Below, one piece after another: positions 1-9,783 of a stretch of 64,000 nucleotides of DNA. Positions within the stretch are counted from its first letter, which is position 1, and every line of letters starts with the position of its first letter. The position numbers and the translations under genes are program-made. A model generated the notes under the pieces. It had not been told where the DNA came from and searched no databases. It was given only the letters and a program-made list of their open reading frames with translations. The DNA comes from Skeletonema tropicum (lineage: Eukaryota; Bacillariophyta; Thalassiosirophyceae; Thalassiosirales; Thalassiosiraceae), in NCBI GenBank assembly GCA_037178625.1, contig CM074145.1:620001-684000 (forward strand), in the 5' to 3' direction.

Positions 1-1981
1 TACGCTCCTTACGCTGCGTTTGGAGGATGGAGTGGAGCTGTGAGTATCTTGGCTATTTTGTATTGCATTCAAAAATTGTACAAATGATATCCTCATATCA
101 TTCCATTCTATTCATTCAGGTCAATGGGAATATATCCGACGAGAAGAAGAAGCTAGCAATGGAGTTTTTGACATTTTCAGCTAGCGAAGAGCAATCGAGC
201 AAGTTAGTCATTCCCAAAATTGGATCTCGTGAAGCCGAAGCTGGTTATGATCCTTATCGATTGGGTCATGTGAACGTGGATGACTATGTTAAGCAGGGGT
301 TTGATAGGGAAACTACTGAAGCATATTTGGGATCAATTAAAGAAGGTCTGCGATCTCCAAATCTTGTAGTCGACATCCGCTTTCCCGAGGCCACAAAAAT
401 GATGAGCATTCTTGATACAGCAATCTTCAATCATTTGAATACAACAAAAGGAATTGCAGTAACAGATCAAATGAGGCGTGATGTTGTGACGGATGCCACA
501 ACACAGATGAAGAAAGTGATTCAGAAATATGACACTCGAGCTAATAGTGAAAAGTCGCAAAAGATTTTGCAACAGTACCAGAAATTACGGGGAGTCTATG
601 GCAAGCTCAACGAAGATAAGAACCTAATTGGAGATGTTCGTTGGGTTGGTTATGCACTTGGCTTCGTTATCATTTCCATGGGTTTATTGTTCTCGGGTTG
701 GGTTGCCATCAACCGTAAGCATCGCGTGGTTATGATCTCCCAGCCCATTTTCCTTCATCTAATCTGTTTCGGTGTACTCGTGCTGTCATGCGCTATCTTT
801 CCTCTGGGTATTGATGACACTGATTCTACCGAACGAGGCCGAAATGCAGCTTGCGCTTCGATTCCGGTAAGTGCAATACAAAGCAAGTTAATCGCAGGTG
901 CATTCAGGGACAGAAAAGTGCCTTCTCGATCTCACACAATATTTTCGTTCCTATCCAGTGGCTTGTGTCGCTTGGATTTTCTTTGGTGTTTAGCGCAATG
1001 TTCAGCAAGCTTTGGAGGATTAACAGGGTATTTACAGCAGCTGCGGCAATGAGAAGAGTCGCAGTTACAGAAAAGGACGTCTTGAAGCCATTTGCAGTGC
1101 TCATGACTTTAAACTTTGTCATCTTATTGTCTTGGACAATTGTAGATCCCATGGTCTTCGAACGAGTTTACACTGATGAATTGACATCTTACGGTCGTTG
1201 CATGCCACAAGGAAATCAATGGAAAGGCTTTATTGCAACGTTAGCTATACTCAATTTTGTTGCGTTGGTCATCGTAAATGTGCAAGCTTATCAGGTTAGA
1301 TCTATTCAAGATGAGCTCGCCGAGAGCAAATATATTGGGTTGGCCACCTTGTCGATGTTTCAGATATTTATCGTTGGTGTTCCTCTCCTCGTGATAGTCT
1401 ACAATGATCCATCTGGTAAGAAGACCGCGGCGTGGCTTTCTTCCCTCTCGTCTCACTTCTGTGAACGACTCACTTTTTCTCTTCCCTTCGTAGCATACTT
1501 TTTTGTGTGGTGTGGAATCATTTTCATTGTCTGCTCGACGATTCTGTTGCTAATATTTGTGCCAAAAATACTTAAATGGAAGAGCAAGGGAAGTGATCGG
1601 TCTTCGGTTGTGTCGAGGTTTTCAACTAAGACGAAGTCGAAGTGGTCTCAGGCTCAGGCTCAGGGAAGTCACGCCTCACACTCACATGCAACTCCACAAT
1701 CACAGCAGGAAGGTGAACTTGCTGCAATGAACCGCGTTCCGAGGCCAGTCAGCGAAGTGGAAGCCAAGCATGTGAAACAAGTCGCATTTGCAGGCGAGGA
1801 AAGCGAGCTCATTCATCGCCGCGACGTTTTGTTGGACAAAGTCAAAGATCTTGTGTTGGAGAAACACAAAATTGATATTACATCAATTATTCTCAAGATA
1901 AGACGTGCTGAAGAAGTGGCTGTGACAGATCAAGATGATGCACAGGCACAGCCGGAGTCAACGGTGGTCGAGTCAGCATAG
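1..1981 (+). CDS. Class C (GABA-B-like) G-protein coupled receptor with bacterial-type solute-binding ectodomain, 5' partial
   Basis: This is the 3' part of a receptor gene that enters from the left edge. I read four exons: 1-39, 120-866, 959-1415 and 1494-1981, with introns 40-119 (GTGAGT..CAG), 867-958 (GTAAGT..CAG) and 1416-1493 (GTAAG..TAG). All joins keep frame. The last intron is open in frame, but removing it brings the sixth and seventh membrane segments together as in the family. The extracellular part (motifs YAPYAAFGGWSGA, GYDPYR, EAYLGSIKEGLRSPN) resembles the C-terminal half of bacterial ABC sugar-binding proteins. It is followed by seven hydrophobic segments, with FVPKIL after the seventh as in class C receptors. 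The cytoplasmic tail is polar, with a Ser/Gln/His-rich stretch and a C-terminal charged helix. It probably acts in the plasma membrane; the ligand is unknown. I see no damage. Confidence 0.82.
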
Positions 1982-2517
1982 AAATACATAGTAAATAATG
2001 TATGCTTTCGTTTTGTATGGTAGGTACTTCCAATGCCATGCTGTTGGCTACAATCTACAATACTTTAATCTTTCATCTATGTACATACACACAAATAAAG
2101 TTGTGAGATGTGACCGTACTTACCGACAAAAGTAGTGACATTATGATGTGACGTGACTTGCGAGGGTTACATAGGGTTAAACAGAATTGTTTAGAGACCG
2201 CTTCGCAGGTACTTAGGCGCGTGGGAACAAATTGGAAGTTCACATACGAAAGAATTGGAGAAACCTTACGCGAAGTAACTTGGGCCCTCATCGCAGAAAC
2301 CAAGATTAGATGGCCAATTCAGCCGTTCTTCCCCATGAAATTAGGCTCAAACGCTCCGTCCTTTTGTCGTGCCAACGGCTTCGCATGTTGTGGTCGACCA
2401 ACTTGTTGCCACATCATGCCCGTCGGTGCAGAAACAACGAATAAAACAACGAAAGAAGTGCAACCCATGAGTATGAGTCACTACCCAGTGTCTGTGGAGG
2501 TGGACATGCGCTGTACA
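1982..2517. other. Intergenic region
   Basis: About 535 bp between the receptor stop and the chosen RING-CH start. The RING-CH reading frame stays open upstream to 2158, but the extra residues have no counterpart in the two paralogues. I see no other gene and no clear promoter element. Confidence 0.5.
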
Positions 2518-3771
2518 ATGGCTGCTGCTAACGAAAAATCGTCCTCATGCTGCTGGCTATGCCTCGGGGAAGGGCCGGATGCATCGGGCATGCCATTAGT
2601 GAGAAATTGTTCGTGCCGTGGAAGCTCCGGCTTTGCCCATCTGTCTTGTATCATCCGCTATGCAGAGATCGACGGCAGGAATTCTTTCCGTAGCACCGGG
2701 AATATTGGGACTGCGTTTCAAGAATGTTCCAACTGCAAGCAAGAGTTTCAGAATGATTTGCGATATGATCTTGAAAGAGCTCGCGTTTCATTCATTGAAA
2801 AGGAGTTTTCAAACGACCATATGATGCATCTTCGTGCTCTCATACACAGGATCCGTGTACTTGACGCAGAACAAGATGCCGACAGAGCCGAAGGAGACCA
2901 GATCTGCTACAAAATGATTTCTATCATCGATAAGATGAGGTGTGATCCTTCCATGCAGCATGCTTGTGATAGAGAAGGGTTCATGAAGATGGAAGCTGTC
3001 GTGCTCTACGTGGTTGGACTCTTCAAGATGGGCGTTGGGTCCGATGAAAATCTACAAGTGGCTTTGGAATACTTTCGGAGGGCTGTGGATCTCTTCACAG
3101 TGCTTGGAGACGAAATCAATCAATTGACAGCTAAAAAGAATATATCCAAAGTAGAGGCTAAGCTTCATGGAGTGAAAGTGCATTACGATGAGGGAAGCAA
3201 TTTGAAATTTAGTGAAATGCAGTATTACCACTGGCTTGAAAAAATGGGAGAACATCACCCCATCACTATTAGAAGAGGTGAGCTTTTTGCTCACGCACTG
3301 TACTGCTTATATCATGGTGTTGCAGCAGAGAGGCTGTTGACAAAGTTGGTGGCAATGAGTCATCGCGTCCATGGACCTACTCACAATTGCACACTCAGTG
3401 CTACATCCGCCTTACAAGATATCAAGGAACGTCGTGTGTTTATCGACTCTAGAAAGGAGTGGTTCCATGCTCTACGATATGAGAATGATGGGCAGAGCTG
3501 TGTAGTGAAGGGCCCAATCGTAGATTCTGCTCGCGGTGGGTATGATGGAGATCGCATGTTGACTTTGACTATTCCAATCGAAGAAGTTTTTCCTGCACCA
3601 GGAACACCAGTCATTTGCCATGGACTGACAGAAGGATCTCATCTCAACGGCAAGGTTGGAGACACTCAAGGGTTCGATAAAGGCGCATTTAAAGTTCATT
3701 TTGAGGAGGCAGGCTTGGAGCCGGCAATTATCAAACATGAGAATCTACGTATTTTATTTGAGCTTCCATGA
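2518..3771 (+). CDS. RING-CH zinc finger protein with C-terminal HLNGK domain (paralogue 1)
   Basis: The N-terminus carries a RING-CH (RINGv) finger, C4HC3 type: CCWLC, then a CSCRG loop, FAHLSC and finally CSNC. RING-CH domains usually bind E2 enzymes, so a ubiquitin-ligase role is likely by family. The middle is helical and resembles degenerate TPR units (KMGVGSDENLQVALEYFRRA). The C-terminus has a small conserved domain with PVICHGL, HLNGKVGD, VHFEEAGLEPA and ENLRILFELP that is shared with the two genes downstream on the other strand. I chose the ATG at 2518 because it places the finger about ten residues from the start, as in the paralogues; the frame is open back to 2158. It is a single exon with no damage. 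The substrate is unknown. Unlike membrane MARCH ligases it has no membrane segment. Confidence 0.85.
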   Translation: MAAANEKSSSCCWLCLGEGPDASGMPLVRNCSCRGSSGFAHLSCIIRYAEIDGRNSFRSTGNIGTAFQECSNCKQEFQNDLRYDLERARVSFIEKEFSNDHMMHLRALIHRIRVLDAEQDADRAEGDQICYKMISIIDKMRCDPSMQHACDREGFMKMEAVVLYVVGLFKMGVGSDENLQVALEYFRRAVDLFTVLGDEINQLTAKKNISKVEAKLHGVKVHYDEGSNLKFSEMQYYHWLEKMGEHHPITIRRGELFAHALYCLYHGVAAERLLTKLVAMSHRVHGPTHNCTLSATSALQDIKERRVFIDSRKEWFHALRYENDGQSCVVKGPIVDSARGGYDGDRMLTLTIPIEEVFPAPGTPVICHGLTEGSHLNGKVGDTQGFDKGAFKVHFEEAGLEPAIIKHENLRILFELP

Positions 3772-4115
3772 TGTATCATTATGCTATTGCTACGGGCACC
3801 TACTGTGGAACGCTGCACTTTGAAGAGGCGGGCTAGATCATTCCGATAGGGTTAGGGTTAGTTTTGTTTGTACACGATAAAATTGAATGTTTGATGTTAA
3901 TTAGTAAGACGATTACTCACTATGATGTGAGTACATAGAGCAAAAATCAAAAGTTGTTTTGATCCTCTACTGTTTGGCATGACCATGTATGTCAGTAGTC
4001 TTCGCTCCTGACGGACGCATAAACTTATGACTCACATTTTTAGAGAAATATCGATGTATACTCAAACACGCAATAGTTTACAATCTGTCCAACCATCAAA
4101 ACATAAGTGATCTAA
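3772..4115. other. Intergenic region between convergent RING-CH genes
   Basis: 344 bp between the ends of two convergent paralogues. It holds two TTAGGG units at about 3847-3859, too few to mean a telomere. Nothing else is recognised. Confidence 0.5.
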
Positions 4116-5393
4116 TCATGTATGCTCGGGCCTCTCCTCAATAGGAGGCAATTCAAACAAAATGCGCAAATTTTCATAGTTGATGTCTGCAGGCTCTAAA
4201 GCAGCTTCTTCAAAATAAACTTTGCATACACGATTATCACGGTCGACTTCCCTTGCATCTCCAATTTTGCCATTGAGATGTGCTCGATGAACTAAGCCAT
4301 GACAAGCAACCGGTGTTGCAAGGCGATGATGAAGAGCAATATCTGAACTGGCGACAGTTATTATCTCTCCTTCGTTGTCCATCTTTTCTGGATCAGTTAG
4401 TGGACCTCGAAGCACGCAGGTCTTCCCCTCATTCTCACACCGCAGCAATTTGAACACCTCGTCTTTACATTTGAGAATTACTTTCCTTGCCCTAACAGCT
4501 CTCAGGCAAGCTGAAGTAGCAACAGTGTCCTCGTGATCGGGACCGTGTGTCTGACGACAAGTTTCGAGCAATGAATGCAATAATCTCTCGGCTTCAATTG
4601 TACAACCTGTGCTGAACAGTGAGTAAGCAAATTTACGTCCAGCTGCAATGGTATAAAGATTTGATGCACCTTGAATTTGGATGCAATGTTCATAGTACGT
4701 TCTCGCTGAATCCATTTCTGGTCCATCATAATGTGTCGCACTAATCTTTGCTTGAACCTCTTTGATCGCCTCGTCTGCAACAAGAACACTCATTTCATCC
4801 CCCATCAGCCGTAACAAATCACGTCCTTTTTCCAGTATTGTTTTGGCTCTCTTCAGACTTTCTTCAGTACCAACACGCATGTAAAAGATCCCAATGGCCC
4901 CGTATGCTCCAGTCTCCATGTTAACGTAGCCATCTTTGACATGCCAACGTCTTATTGCGAAGTCGTCCTTCTTCATGTCTTCGATGATTGATAAAATCTT
5001 GGTGCACATTTCCTCTCCCTCCTGCTTATCTTCCTCGTTAGCTGCATCGAGCACAACCAGCCTATTCTTCATTGCGTGAACGCAAATGCTAGAGTCTTTG
5101 AACTCTTTCTCCGCAAAGTCTACGGCGGCTTTCTTCAGTTGGTACTCAACAAGTCCTTGATACGCTTGTTCACAATTAGGGCAGCTGTCAAATGCTTTCG
5201 TGATCGACTCAGCCAAATTGTCGTTTATCAGTGCCTTTTTGCCCTGATACTCGGCGTAATCAACGATACATGAGAGATGAGCGAACCCAGTGCTTCCACG
5301 GCATGAACAGTTCCTCACCAGAGGCTTGCCAGATTGCCCTTCCTCGTGACACAGCCAGCAACATGGTGCATCGTCAGCTGCATTCGATGCCAT
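4116..5393 (-). CDS. RING-CH zinc finger protein with C-terminal HLNGK domain (paralogue 2)
   Basis: It has the same architecture as the gene at 2518-3771: a C4HC3 RING-CH finger (CCWLCHEEG, NCSCRGSTGFAHLSC, CPNC), a helical TPR-like middle (EESLKRAKTILEKGRDLL) and the C-terminal block with HLNGKIGD, CKVYFEEAALEPADINYEN and LRILFELPP. The last 35 or so residues are nearly identical to the gene at 7462-8775, so those two are the closer pair. I placed the start at 5393 (MASNAADD) to match the short N-terminus of the paralogues. Upstream in-frame ATGs at 5417 and 5471 would add a weakly hydrophobic leader. It is intact and single exon. A ubiquitin-ligase function is inferred from the finger; partners are unknown. 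Confidence 0.83.
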   Translation of the reverse strand: MASNAADDAPCCWLCHEEGQSGKPLVRNCSCRGSTGFAHLSCIVDYAEYQGKKALINDNLAESITKAFDSCPNCEQAYQGLVEYQLKKAAVDFAEKEFKDSSICVHAMKNRLVVLDAANEEDKQEGEEMCTKILSIIEDMKKDDFAIRRWHVKDGYVNMETGAYGAIGIFYMRVGTEESLKRAKTILEKGRDLLRLMGDEMSVLVADEAIKEVQAKISATHYDGPEMDSARTYYEHCIQIQGASNLYTIAAGRKFAYSLFSTGCTIEAERLLHSLLETCRQTHGPDHEDTVATSACLRAVRARKVILKCKDEVFKLLRCENEGKTCVLRGPLTDPEKMDNEGEIITVASSDIALHHRLATPVACHGLVHRAHLNGKIGDAREVDRDNRVCKVYFEEAALEPADINYENLRILFELPPIEERPEHT

Positions 5394-5647
5394 AGTCAAA
5401 GTAGCTGTGGCTAACATGATAGTAATGATGTAAAAAGGCTGATCGTGAAGGTTGCCTTTATTATTATGCATGCAATGTTCGATGATAATGTTGTGTATAG
5501 TAGTGACTGTGCTCCATCTACTCCCGTTTTGATTGAGTTCGTAAAGTGGAATAACTTTGTACGGTGGAATTGGTACTGGTTTGCAGTCATGGCGATTTCG
5601 GGACTGTTGGGCGCGCCATTTTGTTTTCTTGGTCCATCCATTCGTTC
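5394..5647. other. Intergenic region next to the repeat element
   Basis: Short spacer between the RING-CH gene and the inverted-repeat element. Open frames on both strands here run into the palindromic repeats and look non-coding. Bases 5644-5647 (GTTC) form the left copy of the element's putative 4-bp target duplication. Confidence 0.4.
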
Positions 5648-5654
5648 TGTTACA

Positions 5655-5848
5655 TCGAATCCTAGGATTCTGAAAATCCTAGGATTCGATACCGGCGAAT
5701 CCTTGGATTTCGGAATCCTAGGATTCGTGAGGGGGCTGCACATCGAATCCTTGGATTGTCCGAATCCTAGGATTCCTGCCTCCGAATCCTAGGATTCCTG
5801 CTCCGAATCCTAGGATTCGCCGGCTCTGATCCATCGAATCCTTGGATT
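5655..5848. repeat. Left cluster of CGAATCCTAGGATTCG palindromes
   Basis: About nine copies of a 14-16 bp palindrome alternate between the CCTAGG form and a CCTTGG variant, separated by 3-30 bp. The CCTAGG core is self-complementary, so each copy could bind a dimeric protein or form a small hairpin. The same motifs return at 6613-6705. Confidence 0.75.
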
Positions 5849-6612
5849 GATGGGCGAAGATCGAAGATGAAGACACCTCGACCGACCATGATACGATATC
5901 GCTGCTATGCAGCAGTAGATAAGGAGGGGCATCAAGAAGTAATTACAAAGGCAACCAACCCGCCCCCTCGCCTCTAATATGATTAAAGACGACGGCTTAG
6001 TCACCTGGAGCGGAAGGAAACGCCACGACGTCGCCTACACGGTACAAAAAGTTTGCATCATTATTCGTTTCCGTCGAACAAACAATCAACTACAATTCAA
6101 TGCAAACGGCGAAGATATCGATCAAACAAGCATTAAAAATTCATTATTACGATAACATGCATTTGTGGGAGCCATATTAATGATAGATTGAGGGGAATAT
6201 GACATTTATCAAGTATTACTTCTAATAATTTACATCACATACCAACAATTAATAATAACATAGTCTATCTGATACTTTAAACTCTGTATTATGTACCACC
6301 AAGACATGCACATCCATTAGAAGCGTATGATTGAATGGTACATGAATAACAACTCATTTGTTGTTTTGACTTTGTTGTTATCGGCTATCTCGAGTGCTGA
6401 TTATTGCGTACTCTGGATGTGAAAATTAAATAATTATGTCGGTCGACGTGTGTATTGGCGATGGTAGCGCCGAGAATAATAACGGTCGAGAGAACATCGT
6501 CGGAATAATAATCTAAAATAATGTGAAGTAAGTATCTGCTATGTTGTTGCTGCAGCAGTAGCCCTCTCTAGTAGGCGTTACTTCATCATCGTGGAGTTCT
6601 TTTTCAAGCAAG

Positions 6613-6705
6613 CCCTTGCCAGAATCCTAGGATTCGGACGGTATGTTTTATCGAATCCTAGGATTCGGAGCAGGAATCCTAGGATTCGGAAATCCAAGGA
6701 TTCGA
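6613..6705. repeat. Right cluster of CGAATCCTAGGATTCG palindromes
   Basis: Three CCTAGG palindromes and one AATCCAAGGATTCGATG unit lie directly inside the right terminal repeat. In reverse complement their order resembles the left cluster, as expected for long imperfect inverted ends. Confidence 0.7.
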
Positions 6706-6716
6706 TGTAACAGTTC

Positions 6717-7461
6717 ACACACGCACGCACAAAAAAAATGTGATAAGTAGCTTACTCTGTTTGTGCGTACCTATGTACTTTGTGCGCACTTTTCATACTG
6801 AAATCGTACTCACAAGGCACTCACAAGGCACTCACAATCATATGTAATTTCTACTAACAATCACAACACCACTCAATCAATGCCATTCCGGATTCCGGCC
6901 AAGTTGCCCATGCCCGCCGGCCAGCATGAAGCATGATGCTGCTGTTCGAAAACAACACGACCACGTACTAATACTCCTCCAAATTATTGGAGTGACATTT
7001 CGCTATTATTTCTAAGCTTCGGCCGCTCCTCCAATAAATTATTCATCGTCAGGTAGCCTCCCCCTCCAACAAGCCCACTCCGGAGTGAATGAACGAGCAC
7101 GCACAAAACGAGTACGCACAAAACGAGCATTTGCCATGCCCATTACTCGTCGCCAAAAGTAATACTAATGTTAACAACAGACCCATACAAGCCTCTGACG
7201 TTGTCGTACCTTGCCTAATGCAGTGCTGGGAAAATGTAATGACACGTACTCTCTCTCGGGTGGTACTCCAGCTTGAATTCCTCTTCTATTGTCTGCTTCC
7301 TCCTACAGATTACTGTTACTTCAATTTTTTTCTAATGCTATCAAAAGATTCTCATTACATTACTCTTTCTTGAAGCACAAAATATGCAGTCCTTCATTAT
7401 CTACGATACGATAACCTTGCATTCTTCTTATCATAAGGAACTTACTTTACGACAATGAGGT
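6717..7461. other. Intergenic region
   Basis: 745 bp between the inverted-repeat element and the third RING-CH gene. It contains a CACACACGCACGCAC stretch, short direct repeats (CACAAGGCACTCACAAGGCACTC near 6812 and GCACAAAACGAG near 7099). A 94-codon open frame at 7089 has no recognisable domain and I do not call it a gene. Confidence 0.5.
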
Positions 7462-8775
7462 CTAAACGCAGCCACACCCTTGCATAGGCCTCGCCTCAAT
7501 AGGAGGCAATTCAAACAAAATCAGCAAATTTTCATAGTTGATGTCTGCAGGCTCTAAAGCGGCTTCTTCAAAATGAACTTTGCATACACGATTATCAAGA
7601 TCCACTTTTCGCACATCTCCAATTTTGCCATTGAGATGAGCTAGCTGTTGCAAGCCTTCACAAATCACCGGTGTGCCCATATAAGCAATGATACCTGAAG
7701 CTGAGATCTTCGTCTCCTTTTCATCATCGACAGTGGGATCCTTCACGATGCAACTATCTCCACCATCATCATACCGCAGCGCTATAAAGGGTTGGCCATC
7801 TTTTGTTATGACAATGCGCTCCTTCATTCGTTGTAAATAATCTTTGACACGCTTCGTGCACTCATGCTCCATCCCATGCACGCGACGACTCAACTCAACT
7901 AACTTTGATAACAATCGTTCGCCTTCGATGGCATGAAATGAAAGACACAGCGCTTCAGCTACATCAGCACCCGCACCGATCGTTTGTGGATCAGTCTCAC
8001 CAATGGTCCTGCTTAAATAGGAATATATTTTCTGCAGGGTGTCGACACACAGGTTTTCTTCCCCACTAATCCTTGATTCAATTGAAGCAATCTTCTTTTC
8101 TACCATCAACATGGGCATTTCATCCCCCAAATCTCTAAACACTTCTCTCGCCTTTTCCAAATATAGCTTTGCATTCTTCAAACTTTCTTCAGTGTCCAGG
8201 CGCATGTAGAAACTACCAACAGCACCATATGCTGCGGCTTCAAAGTAAACATACAGCTCCTTCCAACTTTGCGCCAACAACTCATTGCGTTTCATCTCAT
8301 CAATAATGGCAAGAATTTTTGTACAACTTTCCTCTCCCTCGGCTTTATCATCTGAATTGTTCTTTGGGTCAATGACCGTCAACCGATTTGATAGCGTGTG
8401 ACAAAGAAGATATCCACAATGAACATCTTTGTATTCTCTATCGGTAAACTCAACTGCTGCCCTAGTCAACTTATAAATCACATCATTCTGATACTGCTGC
8501 TTACAGTTGGGACAGAATTCAAAAGCTTTTGCAAATAATGCAGCAGTAGTATCAATATCTGCCCTTGCGACACGCCTGCCCTCGCTTTCGGCGTGTTTTA
8601 TGATACATGAGAGATGGGCGTAGCCGGAACTGCCTCGGCAGGAGCAATCCCGGACCAGAGCGTTTCCTGACTTGTCGGGCCCTTCCTCTAGGCATACCCA
8701 GCAGCATGGTGAGTTGTCAGTTTCGGGAAGGCCGGCTTCAGAGGCTGATCTTTTGTTGGGGTTGGATGTCGACAT
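7462..8775 (-). CDS. RING-CH zinc finger protein with C-terminal HLNGK domain (paralogue 3)
   Basis: The third member of the local family. After about 22 polar residues comes the C4HC3 RING-CH finger (CCWVCLEEGPDKSG, DCSCRGSSGYAHLSC, CPNC), then a helical TPR-like region (EESLKNAKLYLEKAREVF) and the C-terminal domain (HLNGKIGDV, CKVHFEEAALEPADINYEN). The start at 8775 (MSTSNPNK) is the first ATG of the frame. It is single exon and intact, and points away from paralogue 1 and in the same direction as paralogue 2. The finger suggests E2-binding ubiquitin ligase activity; the helical region probably binds a substrate. The cluster arose by local duplication, before the inverted-repeat element settled between copies 2 and 3. 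Confidence 0.84.
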   Translation of the reverse strand: MSTSNPNKRSASEAGLPETDNSPCCWVCLEEGPDKSGNALVRDCSCRGSSGYAHLSCIIKHAESEGRRVARADIDTTAALFAKAFEFCPNCKQQYQNDVIYKLTRAAVEFTDREYKDVHCGYLLCHTLSNRLTVIDPKNNSDDKAEGEESCTKILAIIDEMKRNELLAQSWKELYVYFEAAAYGAVGSFYMRLDTEESLKNAKLYLEKAREVFRDLGDEMPMLMVEKKIASIESRISGEENLCVDTLQKIYSYLSRTIGETDPQTIGAGADVAEALCLSFHAIEGERLLSKLVELSRRVHGMEHECTKRVKDYLQRMKERIVITKDGQPFIALRYDDGGDSCIVKDPTVDDEKETKISASGIIAYMGTPVICEGLQQLAHLNGKIGDVRKVDLDNRVCKVHFEEAALEPADINYENLLILFELPPIEARPMQGCGCV

Positions 8776-9249
8776 GGTTGGTGAAAAAATGACAAGATCG
8801 ATTTTGAAAGATCCGATCTATCCGAAGAAAGGCAAATGAAAATGCGTGCCCACGATGGTTCACGCCTCGTGTGATATGACCGTTAACGTCTCTCCTCATT
8901 TTTCTTCTTTTTTGTCATATTATAGTACTACGACACATATAAAGACGCGAAATATGCAAGTTCGTCATAGTTGATGTGTCACAATTCTAGAAAAATTGGA
9001 ATTTTCCAAAAGACGCTAACGGTCGCCGTGAACCGTCGTGTGCCAAATTCACGATCAAAAAACAAAAAATATTGTTTCAAATTAGCCATCAGCATCAGTA
9101 AGATAGAAGTAGCCTGCCTGCTCCGTGCTTGTAGCAAACGCTGCTGCGCTGATAGAGAGATATTTCATTATCAAACACTTGCGTATCTTTGATACAAGCA
9201 ACTGGAACGCTGAGTCGGAATCATCGGTTCTGTCTAATAGTAATATAGA
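8776..9249. other. Flank left of the nested transposons
   Basis: Upstream region of the RING-CH gene up to the Copia target site. An open frame crosses 9171-9249 and would continue after the Copia element at 26206. It is therefore possible, but not shown, that this is the 5' part of the DUF285-like gene interrupted by Copia. Bases 9245-9249 (ATAGA) are the left Copia target duplication. Confidence 0.4.
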
Positions 9250-9259
9250 TGTTGGAATA
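9250..9259 (+). repeat. 5' LTR of the Copia element, left fragment
   Basis: The first ten bases (TGTTGGAATA) of the Copia LTR, cut off from the rest by the pogo-like transposon that inserted at its TA. The matching intact sequence is at 25994-26003. Confidence 0.9.
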
Positions 9260-9288
9260 CAGTCGTCGTACAGTTATTTTGACACACT
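9260..9288 (+). repeat. Left terminal inverted repeat of the pogo-like element
   Basis: 29 bp beginning CAGTCGTCGTAC, pairing with 18547-18575 with one mismatch. Further GTGTCAAAATAAC-type motifs follow at about 9301-9330. Confidence 0.9.
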
Positions 9289-9440
9289 GTGTTCTGGCTC
9301 AGCGTGTCAAAATAACCGTACTTGTCAAAACATCCGTGTAGCAAGTAAATAGGCATCGGTACATAAGCTTAAATACCAGTACATAGGTATGTACATAGGT
9401 TTCAGACAAAGGAGGAGACAAAGCAAGGTTGCTTACATAT

Positions 9441-9783
9441 TTAGAAGTCTTCATGCTCCCACGTCAATTTCAGTTGTTCCAGAGTCAACGATAAATCTTT
9501 CACCAATTCATCAGATTTGCTGTTTAAGACCATAATCAATTCGACGTTACGAGAGCGTAGATGACCAAATGAATTGAAGAAGATATTGTACCGTGCATCT
9601 GCATCATCATCCTCGTCGTCATTCTCGTCGTCCTCCTCTGAACCCGCATTCTCATTCTCACGGAGTTTCTTGATTGCGTCTAATGCTGCCTCTGCAAGCA
9701 GCAATGGTGTCTCGGACGAATCTTTGATATGCTTTTTACATTGATCCAATAACCAATACGCATTGTCGTGCCGTGAGTAAGGC
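9441..9783 (-). pseudogene. pogo-like transposase, C-terminal part separated by the Gypsy insertion
   Basis: The last roughly 110 codons of the transposase, ending EQLKLTWEHEDF at the stop at 9441. Removing the Gypsy element and one copy of its AAGGC target joins this piece in frame to the part at 15707-18354. The protein reading passes from AASKP directly into YSRHDNAYWLLDQ with no lost base. The region contains an acidic run (GSEEDDENDDEDDD) and a helical end. It has no promoter or start of its own, so it is a stranded fragment rather than a gene. Confidence 0.88.

Larger units (their letters stand above)
5648..6712. mobile_element. Non-autonomous inverted-repeat element (MITE/foldback-like) built of GAATCCTAGGATTC palindromes
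   Basis: The element begins TGTTACATCGAATCC and ends with the exact reverse complement, a 15-bp perfect terminal inverted repeat. GTTC directly flanks both ends (5644-5647 and 6713-6716), a likely 4-bp target duplication. Just inside each end lies a cluster of near-palindromes of the form GAATCCTAGGATTC or GAATCCTTGGATT: about nine at 5655-5848 and about four at 6613-6705. The middle (5860-6600) has no convincing coding frame. It therefore looks like a non-autonomous DNA element that relies on a transposase encoded elsewhere. The superfamily cannot be assigned by eye; a foldback element with subterminal binding sites is an alternative description. Confidence 0.7.

Noticed and set aside
3847..3859. 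Two TTAGGG units that resemble telomere repeats
   Set aside because: Only two units within an ordinary intergenic region between two genes; no array.
5411..5792. Open frames on both strands across the palindromic repeats
   Set aside because: The translations mainly spell out the repeat (NPRI.., ESLD..) and enter the inverted-repeat element; not coding.
5648..6712. CRISPR-like array from regularly recurring palindromes
   Set aside because: Spacing is irregular, copies vary, the genome is eukaryotic, and the structure is bounded by terminal inverted repeats.
7089..7373. 94-codon plus-strand open frame
   Set aside because: Low-complexity start, no domain or homology to neighbouring families; probably chance.
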